DNA from: Gammaproteobacteria bacterium
GTDB lineage: Bacteria; Pseudomonadota; Gammaproteobacteria; UBA1113
DNA: 64,000 nucleotides
Assembly (NCBI GenBank): GCA_021773305.1
Contig: JAJFKH010000007.1
Location: 1-64,000 of the forward strand
Direction: 5' to 3'
Shown here piece by piece: positions 45,528 to 54,778 of the stretch. Every line of letters begins with the position of its first letter. The stretch's first letter is position 1. The notes beneath the pieces were generated by a model. It made no database searches. It saw nothing but the letters and a program-made list of their open reading frames with translations, and was not told the origin of the DNA. A program made the position numbers and the translations under genes.

Positions 45528-48500
45528 TTACGGTCTACGTTCTGATGAAAGCTGCTTAACTTTAAAATCTCCTAGAGAAACTTCTAGCTTTGTGTTAGGC
45601 TTCAGAGCATTTCCCATGATATTCGCGAATGCAGCATCCACAGATGAATCCATATGTATGTAAAATTGACCCTTTGGATATTGCCTCCCAACAGCACTAA
45701 CAAATCCCAGGCCAGATGCATAATTTAATCCTTCACCCAGCACAAATTTATTGATACCTTTTTCAAAACATACGGTAAGAATACTCAACATGTCATTTGC
45801 TGTTTTGATATTTTTAAATATGATAACTGCTCCTCCAGTTATGCCTTGCTCATTTTGAAGCTCAGCGACTAAGTCACGATTGCCCTTTTTATCCAGCATG
45901 ATGACATCGCTTTCTTGTATACAAAGTTTTTTTTCATGGAAAGGTATAACCCTCGATGCACTCTGATCTACTTGTGGAGAATCATTGTGAAATATTGCAC
46001 CTCGTTTTGGCCGTTGTGGAAGCCTCGGTTGAGAATTCTTAAAGTCTCGTTGTAGCTGTGCTTTTTCATTGTCGTCACAAAAGAAAAAATAGAACTCTAC
46101 TGTAGGATAACCCTCACGAATGTTTGAAAATTTACTTGTCTGCCACTGCTGGTTTAACCATATTTTGTAGTTTTTATCTAAGCCTCTCCATTCCTGAAAA
46201 TTTTCTTTCATCTCCTCTCTGGCTGTCTCAGTCTGACTTAACCAATAGCCATAAAGCGTATCTTGCCCTTCACGTTCCAGTTCCTGTCGGTACTTTGGTA
46301 TACTCATGAAAGTATGAAAACGGTGTTGCAACCATCCTATAAAATCATTTCCAACTTCCAACATATCTGTAATTAATTTTATGGCTTCGTTTCGTTGCTC
46401 TTGGTTCATATATTCCTGAAAATAGTGACAAACAGTCATATTTTCAGAAATATATGGGCCAAACAGTAATGCGATGCATTGGCGAATATTATTTTCATAT
46501 CCACTCCATTGTTTAAAAGCAGCTTTTATTTCACTTTTTCGATTACCATCTAATAAAAACCACTTGGTAGCACTATTGACTTCAGGATCTACATGATTTT
46601 CTGCAAACCAACTTTTAAAATCTCTACCTAAATTAAACCATTCCGTCACATCATTTAATAAAGTCATACGATATGAATAATCAGGGTGTTGTTTTTCATC
46701 TTCGCCTGTTATATTCCCATGCTCAAATAAACCAAAACTGTGATACCAGCATTGCGCTTGTGTATAACCTATACGTATCGTTTCAGGATGGTTCTGAGCA
46801 GCTTCAAGAAAACTTTTATATATGTGTTTTTTTCCATTTTTATCTGGCTTAGGAAGTCCATAATAGAAGGTATTAAACTCCTCAAAAAGCCTTAACATAT
46901 CCTTTCTTTGATCAAGGGCCATCAATCCCCAGCCTGGAAAATCCTCGTGGGATAACCGTAGATCCCAAATAAATTTTTTAAAACCGAATTCACGGGGCCG
47001 GACATCAACGTCTTTCCATTTCATTGTTTCAGGTAAATTTTTCTTTACTTTCGGCATTACAAATCCTTTTTGTAATACCTCAGGGGATGGAAAAACAAAT
47101 TGTTGGAAGTAAATATTCGAGGAACTATTAATAAAATGCTGCAACATACAGTTTGGATTATTATTTTTAACAAAAAAATGTTCTGTCTCTTCGCCAACAA
47201 GTTTTTTTTCTATTGTAACATCATAATGCCCCCCTTTTTCTAAGCCATTATGCTTTAAATGGACAACATAAAGAGGGTTGTTATTAACAGGTTCACAACA
47301 TGAAAATCCAACCTGTTGATTACCCATTCGTGTTTCCATATAAAGCCCCAGTTGCAGTCGTTGGCAAACCCATTTAGGAACCTCATCGCCTACAGAAAAT
47401 TTATATTCTTCAGCTAATTTAGCTAATGTTGAAAGCTTAAAAGCGACTTCGTCGTAACTCTCTTCTCCAACTCTATTGTTGTCATCATTTTCAAAGAGAT
47501 ACCACAAGCGTAACACCGGACCTAACAAATACTCTAATTCACGATGGCTCCCTTTCCATTGAATTTTCTCATTTGTGCCTGTATAAAAATCAATCCAGCT
47601 ATGTAAATTTTCCCAAGTTGCCGGTTGGAAATTAGGATGGAAATCCGCCATACGTTTTAATAATGTCTGCATAGGCTCGCTGTCTTTAACATCCTCCAAA
47701 TGACCATGCTTAATTAATAAACCAAGTTTGATAGCAATGGCATAAAATGCACAGGTGCCATCATCAGCAGCATCAAGAGAGATATATTCAACACCGTTCT
47801 GTGGGTAAAAATCATCATGCCCAACAAGCAACTCATCTGAGATAGGCTCAGGTTTAGGTTTAGGAAGCGAAAGACGGCTAACAGCAGGAAAATCTGATGA
47901 TTTCTTAGAGCCTAAGGGAGAATAATCCATATGAATCGAGACATATTCTTCCTCATCAACAACTTCGATGTCCTCACCAACAACTTTGATGTTCTCATCA
48001 AACTGAATAATATCATTTTTGTTTTTAATAGAATTTAAAACCCTTTGATCTATCCAGCCCGTCAAGACAATAGAAGATATGTTTTCCATTTTCGCTATTT
48101 GGTTTAACATTTCAGCACAACTCATTGTAGCAATGGAATTCACAATGACCCTCTTAATGCTGGGGATTTCTTTGATGAAATTTTTATATGCTGTAAAAAC
48201 TTTATCTTTATGAATATCAAATAAACAGCTGGATACGATTCGTTTTGCATTTTTTTGTTTTTGTAGAATTTTTGCAACAGTGTTAATACTATTTTCATCA
48301 TCTAGAGATTTAAAAGAAATAATAGAACCATGCTCACACTTTTCTACAAATCTATTACAGACATCTTCCACAACATCCTGTTGCACTTCTTGATAAAAAC
48401 ATAGTACCCCAAGTTTCCGAAAAGATTGTATTTTATCAAGAAAAGTTTTCACCGCAGATTTACTCGGATCCCCAGACAAATAGAGAGACAAGGTTTTCTT

Positions 48501-49181
48501 GTTACAATCCACATAAAAAGTAGACAAAAACTTTTGTGTCTCTTTGCGATTGGCCAGGAATTTTTTGCGTTCTTGAATATCGCCCAGCAAAAATAGAAAA
48601 TCAACATTGGCACTCTTGTCTTTTAGACGTTTAATGACATCTTCATCATTAAAAATATTTCTATCTAGCCCCTCTGCAATACCAATCCCACAATAGATAA
48701 AATCCTCCACAGATAAGATAGCTTTTATTGTAGACGCAGTCACACCCTTGCCATAGATAAATCCTGCAAATCGAGCACACCCTACCAACTCTTGTGCTAA
48801 TTGTGTGGCAACATCATCTGCCATTTCACATTCTAAGCGAATCATAGCGTTTTCGCTGAAGCCATCTTTCTGTAATCCGTCGGTTAATTTTTCAGCGACA
48901 TCAGCTGTGAGAGTCCCTCGAATGGTTATATGAGGCAACGAAGGTCTGTTATTAAGACCAGTCATCATCATCTCCATCACTTCAACAGAAGGATCTTGTA
49001 GCACTAAATTTTGAATACTCCAATTCTCAGCAATGGCATTTCTAAAATCCAATATAAATTTAATTTTCTTATCCTGGTTATCAGAAGAATCATAATCTGA
49101 AGCAAACGTTGACTCAAATACAGGCTCCACATCTTTGTTATTTTGCAAGTCTTCAAGTGATTGTTTATTTAATTTTGGCAT
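45528..49181 (-). CDS. Very large effector-like protein with OTU-type cysteine protease signature
   Basis: 1217 residues, no signal peptide or membrane helix. Residues about 50-400 contain irregular Leu/Ile-rich repeats (HITIRGTLTADVAEKLTDGL and similar). Residues about 465-660 look like an OTU deubiquitinase: DDGTCAFYAIA carries the likely nucleophile Cys477, and GGHYDVTI carries His652, the spacing expected of OTU enzymes. The region 700-1100 is helical and rich in aromatic residues. OTU proteases cleave ubiquitin, a eukaryotic substrate, so a host target is likely. Follows the 419-residue gene by 57 bp, so probably the same transcript under the PmrA-type box. Confidence 0.75.
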   Translation of the reverse strand: MPKLNKQSLEDLQNNKDVEPVFESTFASDYDSSDNQDKKIKFILDFRNAIAENWSIQNLVLQDPSVEVMEMMMTGLNNRPSLPHITIRGTLTADVAEKLTDGLQKDGFSENAMIRLECEMADDVATQLAQELVGCARFAGFIYGKGVTASTIKAILSVEDFIYCGIGIAEGLDRNIFNDEDVIKRLKDKSANVDFLFLLGDIQERKKFLANRKETQKFLSTFYVDCNKKTLSLYLSGDPSKSAVKTFLDKIQSFRKLGVLCFYQEVQQDVVEDVCNRFVEKCEHGSIISFKSLDDENSINTVAKILQKQKNAKRIVSSCLFDIHKDKVFTAYKNFIKEIPSIKRVIVNSIATMSCAEMLNQIAKMENISSIVLTGWIDQRVLNSIKNKNDIIQFDENIKVVGEDIEVVDEEEYVSIHMDYSPLGSKKSSDFPAVSRLSLPKPKPEPISDELLVGHDDFYPQNGVEYISLDAADDGTCAFYAIAIKLGLLIKHGHLEDVKDSEPMQTLLKRMADFHPNFQPATWENLHSWIDFYTGTNEKIQWKGSHRELEYLLGPVLRLWYLFENDDNNRVGEESYDEVAFKLSTLAKLAEEYKFSVGDEVPKWVCQRLQLGLYMETRMGNQQVGFSCCEPVNNNPLYVVHLKHNGLEKGGHYDVTIEKKLVGEETEHFFVKNNNPNCMLQHFINSSSNIYFQQFVFPSPEVLQKGFVMPKVKKNLPETMKWKDVDVRPREFGFKKFIWDLRLSHEDFPGWGLMALDQRKDMLRLFEEFNTFYYGLPKPDKNGKKHIYKSFLEAAQNHPETIRIGYTQAQCWYHSFGLFEHGNITGEDEKQHPDYSYRMTLLNDVTEWFNLGRDFKSWFAENHVDPEVNSATKWFLLDGNRKSEIKAAFKQWSGYENNIRQCIALLFGPYISENMTVCHYFQEYMNQEQRNEAIKLITDMLEVGNDFIGWLQHRFHTFMSIPKYRQELEREGQDTLYGYWLSQTETAREEMKENFQEWRGLDKNYKIWLNQQWQTSKFSNIREGYPTVEFYFFFCDDNEKAQLQRDFKNSQPRLPQRPKRGAIFHNDSPQVDQSASRVIPFHEKKLCIQESDVIMLDKKGNRDLVAELQNEQGITGGAVIIFKNIKTANDMLSILTVCFEKGINKFVLGEGLNYASGLGFVSAVGRQYPKGQFYIHMDSSVDAAFANIMGNALKPNTKLEVSLGDFKVKQLSSERRP

Positions 49182-49238
49182 AACTCTCTTCTCTTTTTAT
49201 TAAACCTCAGTCTCACAACAACATGCTGAAGACTCTTG

Positions 49239-50498
49239 TCATATTAACTTTACTCGCCCTATCTCATTCAAAGAGGGAACTACTTTGTCGCGCAATTCAT
49301 TTGCAACCTCATTTCTAAGATCTCTAAGATCAGAAATTTTTTCAAATACCAACCCAACATGGCAGTGGGCATTCAACCTAATAATTAATCGGCAGTTGAA
49401 ACTATCTTGCTTATAACTACCCTTTCCATCGTCAATATAATCTGCCAAGACACCTAATTGTTTGTCTCGATTTCCTTGTGTCTCCTCCAGCTTCTCGTGC
49501 AAATCCCCATAAATTTTATTTGCAGCCTTTGACAGCTTTTGACCTGGGATTCTATTGACCGCTTGCCAGCATTCATCAACAAGTATCAGCAAATCATTCT
49601 GATCTATTTCTTCAGAAGGATTATCGCCTTTAATTACATCACCTTCAGCAGCATTGGCTGCGTTCAAGCTATCTTCCAAAGATGAATGTGGTTCTTCAAT
49701 CAACTCCATCTTTGATTGCATACTTAAGTTTTGTTCAACTATTTCCTGAAGTTCTCCTGGCAGTTGAGACAATTGCTCCTCCGCAATGTCCAAAGCTATT
49801 CCCTTCTGGCATAAAGTCGTCACAACGGCTTTTGCAATAGCGCCACTAAAACGTACCCGTTGCAAATTGGTATTACTATTAAATGCAGTAATGACAAAAT
49901 CCAGCAAATTTTCTGAACTCTCAAGAGACCAATTTTCTAATTCCAACACATTCACCTGTGGCGGCAAATTCATTAACATGGCAAATAACGCTTGTTTCTG
50001 CACATCCCCATGAATAGCAATACCATGAATATTCGGATTAGCACTCACACTGGCCATGACCTTTCCCGCGGATTGAAAATCAAGTCCTAATCCAAGCCCT
50101 AGTTCTACCACATTTTTATGTTCTGCAACGGTCAAGTGGTTTATCACACCACAAATATCATCAGCATCAATCTCACCACGAAAATCAAGCATTCTAATCG
50201 TTTTGTTGGCTTTACTCAGCTTACTAGACGTTTGTTTCCTGCGGTGCTTAGGCTCACAGATCCCTTTTTTAACAAGTTCGATATCTTCTGATGCCAATTC
50301 TTGTAACCCTAACCGAACAATGCTGGGATTATTCCTAAGCCCTTGCACAAATTCTCGGGCCTTCCCACCCAAATAACCAAATGGCCCTTTAAGTGTCACA
50401 GCCTTCGGCAAATTACTCACAAATTGCCCATCCCCATGCTCTGCAAGCTTCAGAATGAAAGCATTATCTAACTCATATAGAATTCCAGACCCAGACAT
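49239..50498 (-). CDS. Effector-like repeat protein, 419 residues
   Basis: No family recognised. Residues about 30-230 show short Leu-rich units resembling ribonuclease-inhibitor-type LRRs (NPSIVRLGLQELASEDIELV, KTIRMLDFRGEIDADDICGV, LQRVRFSGAIAKAVV). The remainder is acidic and helical. No signal peptide. The style resembles the N-terminal part of the next protein (45528), with which it probably shares a transcript. A PmrA-type repeat and -10 precede the gene. Inferred host-directed protein; activity unknown. Confidence 0.7.
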   Translation of the reverse strand: MSGSGILYELDNAFILKLAEHGDGQFVSNLPKAVTLKGPFGYLGGKAREFVQGLRNNPSIVRLGLQELASEDIELVKKGICEPKHRRKQTSSKLSKANKTIRMLDFRGEIDADDICGVINHLTVAEHKNVVELGLGLGLDFQSAGKVMASVSANPNIHGIAIHGDVQKQALFAMLMNLPPQVNVLELENWSLESSENLLDFVITAFNSNTNLQRVRFSGAIAKAVVTTLCQKGIALDIAEEQLSQLPGELQEIVEQNLSMQSKMELIEEPHSSLEDSLNAANAAEGDVIKGDNPSEEIDQNDLLILVDECWQAVNRIPGQKLSKAANKIYGDLHEKLEETQGNRDKQLGVLADYIDDGKGSYKQDSFNCRLIIRLNAHCHVGLVFEKISDLRDLRNEVANELRDKVVPSLNEIGRVKLI

Positions 50499-50545
50499 TT
50501 AACTCAGTTTTCTCATTTTGACCGGCTTCACCGCTTCTGTGGTAG

Positions 50546-50578
50546 ATTCTAACCCCCAAATATTAATTTAATATTAAG
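50546..50578 (-). promoter_or_regulatory. PmrA-type box and -10 upstream of the effector-like pair
   Basis: Minus strand CTTAAT-ATTAA-ATTAAT (50562-50578), one mismatch from YTTAAK-N5-YTTAAK and very close to the Legionella/Coxiella form cTTAATatT repeated. Exactly 10 bp later is -10 TAGAAT (50546-50551). Lies between the ubiA stop and the start at 50498. Confidence 0.6.
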
Positions 50579-51428
50579 AGAAGCTATTTTGAGTATAATT
50601 TAGTAAGATACCCGCATATATTAATAACCCAATATAATGATTGTTCAAAAAAGCCTTTAAACATTTATCACTAGCCCTGTATTTTATAAGAAATTGATGG
50701 TATATCAACAAGATAGCAGATATACCTAAGAAAACATAATAAATTATATGAAAGTTCAAATAGCCGCCGACTAAGCCTAAAACCCCAATAAAAGCCCCCT
50801 GGAAACAGCCAATAGCGGCCTTATCATAACGCCCTAATAAAATGGCCATGGAATGAACATCAAGATGCTTGTCATCCTCCCTGTCCGCCATGGCATACTG
50901 TGTATCAAAAGCAACTGTCCAAAAAATAGCCGATATATATAATGCCCAGGCAATTGGCGGCAATGTGTGTTGCTCCACAGCAAAGGCCATCATCATGCCC
51001 AAATACCACGCAATCCCTAACAATACTTGAGGCACTAGGAAAAATCGCTTACTAAATGGATACAAAATTGACAGCCCAAGAGCAATAACAGCGATACAAG
51101 CCGCTAAGAGATTCAACCAAAATAATAAACAACCTGCTAGAGCGCACAATATACCAAATAAGCACCAGGCTTGTTTGATGCTAACCGCTCCCGTCACCAA
51201 AGGGCGATGCTTTGTTCTCTTCACAAAACCGTCGATCTTATAGTCAGCAAGGTCATTAATGACACAGCCTGCTGCACGCATAATCACCACGCCCACAATA
51301 AAAACCATAACATGGGACAGCTGTGGATGGCCATTGCCCGCAATCCATAATGCCCATAATGTTGGCCAAAGCAAAAGAAATGTACCAATAGGTTTGTCAA
51401 AGCGCATCAAACGCAGATACGATATCAT
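50574..51428 (-). CDS. ubiA: 4-hydroxybenzoate octaprenyltransferase
   Basis: Integral-membrane prenyltransferase that attaches the polyprenyl tail in ubiquinone synthesis. The Mg-binding NDLADYKIDGFVKRTKHRPL and the second DTQYAMADREDD motif are both present, among about eight membrane helices. 284 residues. Overlaps ubiC by 4 bp. Its stop lies within the PmrA-type box. Confidence 0.95.
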   Translation of the reverse strand: MISYLRLMRFDKPIGTFLLLWPTLWALWIAGNGHPQLSHVMVFIVGVVIMRAAGCVINDLADYKIDGFVKRTKHRPLVTGAVSIKQAWCLFGILCALAGCLLFWLNLLAACIAVIALGLSILYPFSKRFFLVPQVLLGIAWYLGMMMAFAVEQHTLPPIAWALYISAIFWTVAFDTQYAMADREDDKHLDVHSMAILLGRYDKAAIGCFQGAFIGVLGLVGGYLNFHIIYYVFLGISAILLIYHQFLIKYRASDKCLKAFLNNHYIGLLIYAGILLNYTQNSFS

Positions 51429-52003
51429 GAAAAAATATTCTCAGAAAAGACCACTTCTGTCACAAGTAAGGGCTGATCGTAAATATAAAATTGAGAGCGC
51501 CTAGCCCACAACCTTGTCTCAGATGTGTTATACCCTTGGGTCGCTAAATGAAATTCTAAGTGAGAATTGTCCAATTGAGAAAAATACAAACGCGTCCGTT
51601 TCAATGAAGCTTCCTTGAAAAGTAAATCACCGATCGGTCTCGTATCCAGCAACGCGAGCCACTTTCTTCCCCTGCCTTGAAAAAAAGCATAGGGAAATAC
51701 CGTACGGCCAAACATCACAATAGCATTATCACAGCGCAAGTACACTTCACGGATCAATACTTGATGTTTAGCACCGCATTGTAAATATAAGGATTCGCTT
51801 ACCGTAGGATGACCCCAACATTGTTCTAATAATTGAACATCCAAAGCCTGTTTGGCAAACTTACGCAAACGCTTCGTCATCGATCCCGAATCAAACAACC
51901 AAGGTTGTAGCGGCCTGGGTAAGTATGACTGTGCTTGCTGCTGCCCGACCCAATTGGGTAAATTATAGACTGAATTCATGGAATCTATTATCCAAGATTT
52001 CAC
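51425..52003 (-). CDS. ubiC: Chorismate pyruvate-lyase
   Basis: Releases pyruvate from chorismate to give 4-hydroxybenzoate, the UbiA substrate. Family features: WLFDSGSMTKRLRK near the N-terminus, VLIREVYL with the active-site Arg, and LLFKEASLKRTRL. 192 residues, slightly longer than the usual 165-185. The frame also has a start at MNSVYNLPNW, 8 residues in. In operon with ubiA. Confidence 0.9.
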   Translation of the reverse strand: MKSWIIDSMNSVYNLPNWVGQQQAQSYLPRPLQPWLFDSGSMTKRLRKFAKQALDVQLLEQCWGHPTVSESLYLQCGAKHQVLIREVYLRCDNAIVMFGRTVFPYAFFQGRGRKWLALLDTRPIGDLLFKEASLKRTRLYFSQLDNSHLEFHLATQGYNTSETRLWARRSQFYIYDQPLLVTEVVFSENIFS

Positions 52004-52022
52004 AATGAAAAGCTATATTAAA

Positions 52023-53804
52023 TTAAGGAGAAGGTCTAGGAGCCTCAAACGGTTTGATTTCTCGAATAAAATCATCACAGAACGCATCACCATGGGAACC
52101 ATGAAATAAAGCATGATCCCCACGTTTAAGAACGGTAATATCAACCGCAGGATCATTTTTATAATTTTTTTTCATCTTCTTAACTGTGCTAGAACTCACC
52201 GCACTATCACTATCGCCGATATACACTCTCAATTTTGATTGATTTGGCATGTTCTTTTTCTTTCGAATATGAAATTTCAATACATCATGAGATTTTTTCA
52301 TGATAGAAAATAATTGCTTAAATGTCGTCAGCGTTTTTCTCAAACTAATAGAATATCTCCGACCCTTATCTGGATTTTCTCTCTCCTCAGCCGATTCATG
52401 GAAATCTCGTTTTGATGGCGACAAGATATTTCGCAAAGCGTTTCTTGCAGACGATCGAATAGCCGGTGAAAAAAGATTAACTCCCGTCACAGCATCTTTT
52501 TTTGATAAATATTCATACTCAGAGAGGACAACACTGCCTCCCATACTATAACCAACCACTTCAACCGGCACGCCTGGATTTGCAGCAATAACACTATCTA
52601 CATGATTACGGAGATCCATACGCATTTGGAAAAATTTAATTTCATTTGTTTGCTTTTCCGCATCCAAACCATAACCACGCTGGTCATAAGCAATCACTTC
52701 AACGCCCTCTTCTCTCGCTTTTCTCCCCAGATTATTCCAACAGCCAAGATGGCCATTCCAACCATGGAGTGCAATAATAATTTTTTTGGGCGCTTCCCCA
52801 TTAGCGGGTACCCAATGTTTTGTTTCAAAACTTCTTTGATAACCATCTTCTGCACGATAATATGTTTGCTTTTCTTGTTTATAATGTTTTATAGCATTCA
52901 AGCAATGTGCTTTTAACCGACTTCCCCTTCTCTTGCTAAAAGGCGAATCCTCGGCCTTTAAATACGCCTCAAGCAATTCAATTTTTTTGCTATCAGGTAC
53001 ATCTCCGTCTACAAGCCCTGAAAGATTAGTCATATCTTCCATTCTACTTTCTGAAATAGTTCGCTGCTGCATGCTTTTGTGTGTTTTATATTGGTCGATG
53101 GCAAACTGAATATATTCCTTGAGGCTATAGTCCATTGTTTCCGTTCGATAGATTTCTCCTGGTAAAATATGATGTTGACGAAATTTTTCTAGCTCTTCTG
53201 TCAGTTTTTCTCGAAAGGCTCTATTTCCAAAAGATTTTACAACACGCGGTAGCTGCTGATCTTGCCAATCTGGCGCATCAAACTTAATCTTATTCACGAT
53301 AATTTCTGCCATTTTAGAAATGTGATTAACCTTTTCCTGGGGCAGATCTTGAGTAGATTTGATCTCTTGTAATGCACGATCAAAACATGCTTTGAGAGCT
53401 TGACGCTTTTCAGTCACATCACTTTCAACAAATTTTTTCGGAATAAGCTTGGTATCGCGGTAAAAATCCATAGCGGCTACTAACATATCTTCCAGCTTAC
53501 TCTTATCTTTTACACCTGTTTTAAAAGTTAACTTCTTTAATCCAGCATCTATATTGCCCATGAGACTGTCTGCAACATGATCCCCAGATAGGTATTTTTG
53601 CATTTTGAGAATTTTTTCTTCATTCTTCAAAGAATTATTTTTGATGACTGCACAGAAAAACCGCACATCTTTTATCCGCCGCGCCGTGGGTTTTTTGAGT
53701 AACAAATAATCATCAAGAACAAACAACATCAACGCTTGAAAATCATCATCCTCTTGAAATTTCTCAAAAATTCTTTCTTTTTCACTGGAATACTGACTTG
53801 CCAC
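52023..53804 (-). CDS. Effector-like alpha/beta hydrolase with long helical N-terminus
   Basis: 593 residues. The N-terminal ~320 residues are helical and charged and contain two loosely similar segments ending in IELLEAYLKAED-like helices; no family recognised. The C-terminal domain is a serine hydrolase: oxyanion LHGWNGH (346-352), nucleophile Ser420 in GYSMGG, Asp in GDSDSAV (531 or 533), and His564 in GDHALFHG. The layout resembles lysophospholipases/thioesterases. No signal peptide. A PmrA-type box lies upstream. GTG start preceded by AAAGGG. Possible secreted lipase; substrate unknown. Confidence 0.78.
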   Translation of the reverse strand: MASQYSSEKERIFEKFQEDDDFQALMLFVLDDYLLLKKPTARRIKDVRFFCAVIKNNSLKNEEKILKMQKYLSGDHVADSLMGNIDAGLKKLTFKTGVKDKSKLEDMLVAAMDFYRDTKLIPKKFVESDVTEKRQALKACFDRALQEIKSTQDLPQEKVNHISKMAEIIVNKIKFDAPDWQDQQLPRVVKSFGNRAFREKLTEELEKFRQHHILPGEIYRTETMDYSLKEYIQFAIDQYKTHKSMQQRTISESRMEDMTNLSGLVDGDVPDSKKIELLEAYLKAEDSPFSKRRGSRLKAHCLNAIKHYKQEKQTYYRAEDGYQRSFETKHWVPANGEAPKKIIIALHGWNGHLGCWNNLGRKAREEGVEVIAYDQRGYGLDAEKQTNEIKFFQMRMDLRNHVDSVIAANPGVPVEVVGYSMGGSVVLSEYEYLSKKDAVTGVNLFSPAIRSSARNALRNILSPSKRDFHESAEERENPDKGRRYSISLRKTLTTFKQLFSIMKKSHDVLKFHIRKKKNMPNQSKLRVYIGDSDSAVSSSTVKKMKKNYKNDPAVDITVLKRGDHALFHGSHGDAFCDDFIREIKPFEAPRPSP

Positions 53805-53855
53805 GGTGATACCCTTTTGTCTACTTATTATTCTAACAAGATTCTATACAGGCTC

Positions 53856-53889
53856 ATTATGCACATATGATAGTTAAGGCAATATTAAA
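53856..53889 (-). promoter_or_regulatory. PmrA-type box and -10 upstream of the hydrolase
   Basis: Minus strand TTTAAT-ATTGC-CTTAAC (53873-53889), one mismatch from YTTAAK-N5-YTTAAK. Eleven bp later is CATAAT (53856-53861), a plausible -10. Geometry is nearly the same as at 22636-22668 and 50546-50578. Confidence 0.5.
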
Positions 53890-54006
53890 TAGCAAATTTT
53901 ATCAGCATCTTACCCTAAAAAAACACATCTCATTTCTGGCATAAGGATAATTTAAGCAAACCATGATAGACTGGTCACTCATAAATCAAAACAGGTGGCT
54001 CTATTA

Positions 54007-54504
54007 ATGCCAACACCCGTTCTTAAGAGAAACTATTCAACCTATATTATAACCAGAAGTCGGCCAGATCCTTTACTGCAAAAAGCATCTAACACACTGA
54101 ATGGAAAAGAAAGTCTGGAAGAAGCTACATCTGGCTCTGCCGCCATTACGTCACAACGCCTTGGGTTAGGTAAAAATCCAGCGATCGGTGCCAGTCTAAA
54201 CGGTATTGCATCCCAAATAGGACTTATCAACCCCCTTATCTCAAATCGTTCAAATCTTGCTAACGTCAATCTTAACAAAACATCACCGGATAAAAGTGAT
54301 GTAATGGAAGCTGCTGAAGAAGCCGCCACAGAAATTGTCGGTGATATACTCATCGAGGCAGCCATGCATTTCACTTCACCTCAAATGGCACTCTTGTCTC
54401 CAATGCTCACCGCAGCAACCAATGTCCTCAGAGAAAATGAAGAAACCGAAGCAGAATATACGCCTTCCATCGCAGATAGGCAGTTAAGATTACAGCACAG
54501 ATAA
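54007..54504 (+). CDS. Hypothetical protein, 165 residues
   Basis: No family recognised and no signal peptide. The middle is rich in small and polar residues (SGSAAITSQRLGLGKNPAIGASLNGIASQIG), and a helical region follows (EAAEEAATEIVGDILIEAAMHFTSPQMALLSPML), which may be amphipathic. AGGTGG lies 9 bp before the ATG at 54007; a GTG at 53995 adds four residues. Divergent from the hydrolase gene. Existence is supported mainly by the open frame and the ribosome site. Confidence 0.5.
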   Translation: MPTPVLKRNYSTYIITRSRPDPLLQKASNTLNGKESLEEATSGSAAITSQRLGLGKNPAIGASLNGIASQIGLINPLISNRSNLANVNLNKTSPDKSDVMEAAEEAATEIVGDILIEAAMHFTSPQMALLSPMLTAATNVLRENEETEAEYTPSIADRQLRLQHR

Positions 54505-54606
54505 ATTTTGCACACTGGAAAATTGTAATTTTTTAGCATCCAGATTGCGCTTTGTCTTTTAAACGAAAAGCAGGCTGGACGGATAAAAAGCTGATTTCAA
54601 GATGCT

Positions 54607-54760
54607 GATCCCCGGCTTGTGTATGACCCATAGACACAGGTAACACCTTGAAACAGACATACATTAACATTGGGATCATCATAAACGAGAAGGAGGTGAT
54701 GATGCCCTGGCAAGAGGTAAGTGTAATGAGTCAAACAAAAACCTTTTGACGCTTACTTGA
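54607..54760 (+). mobile_element. Remnant of the 5' end of an IS481-like insertion sequence
   Basis: AAGGAGGTGATG precedes an ATG at 54702 whose frame reads MPWQEVSVMSQTKTF and then stops at 54749. This matches the start of IS481-family transposases (MPW-K/Q-E-x-SVM). The DNA upstream contains CCCATAGACACAGGTAACA, in the style of the left ends of such elements. No catalytic domain remains. It lies between the 165-residue gene and the porins, marking this stretch as an insertion-prone site. Confidence 0.55.
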
Positions 54761-54778
54761 TAAAGAGTTTTGTGTACA

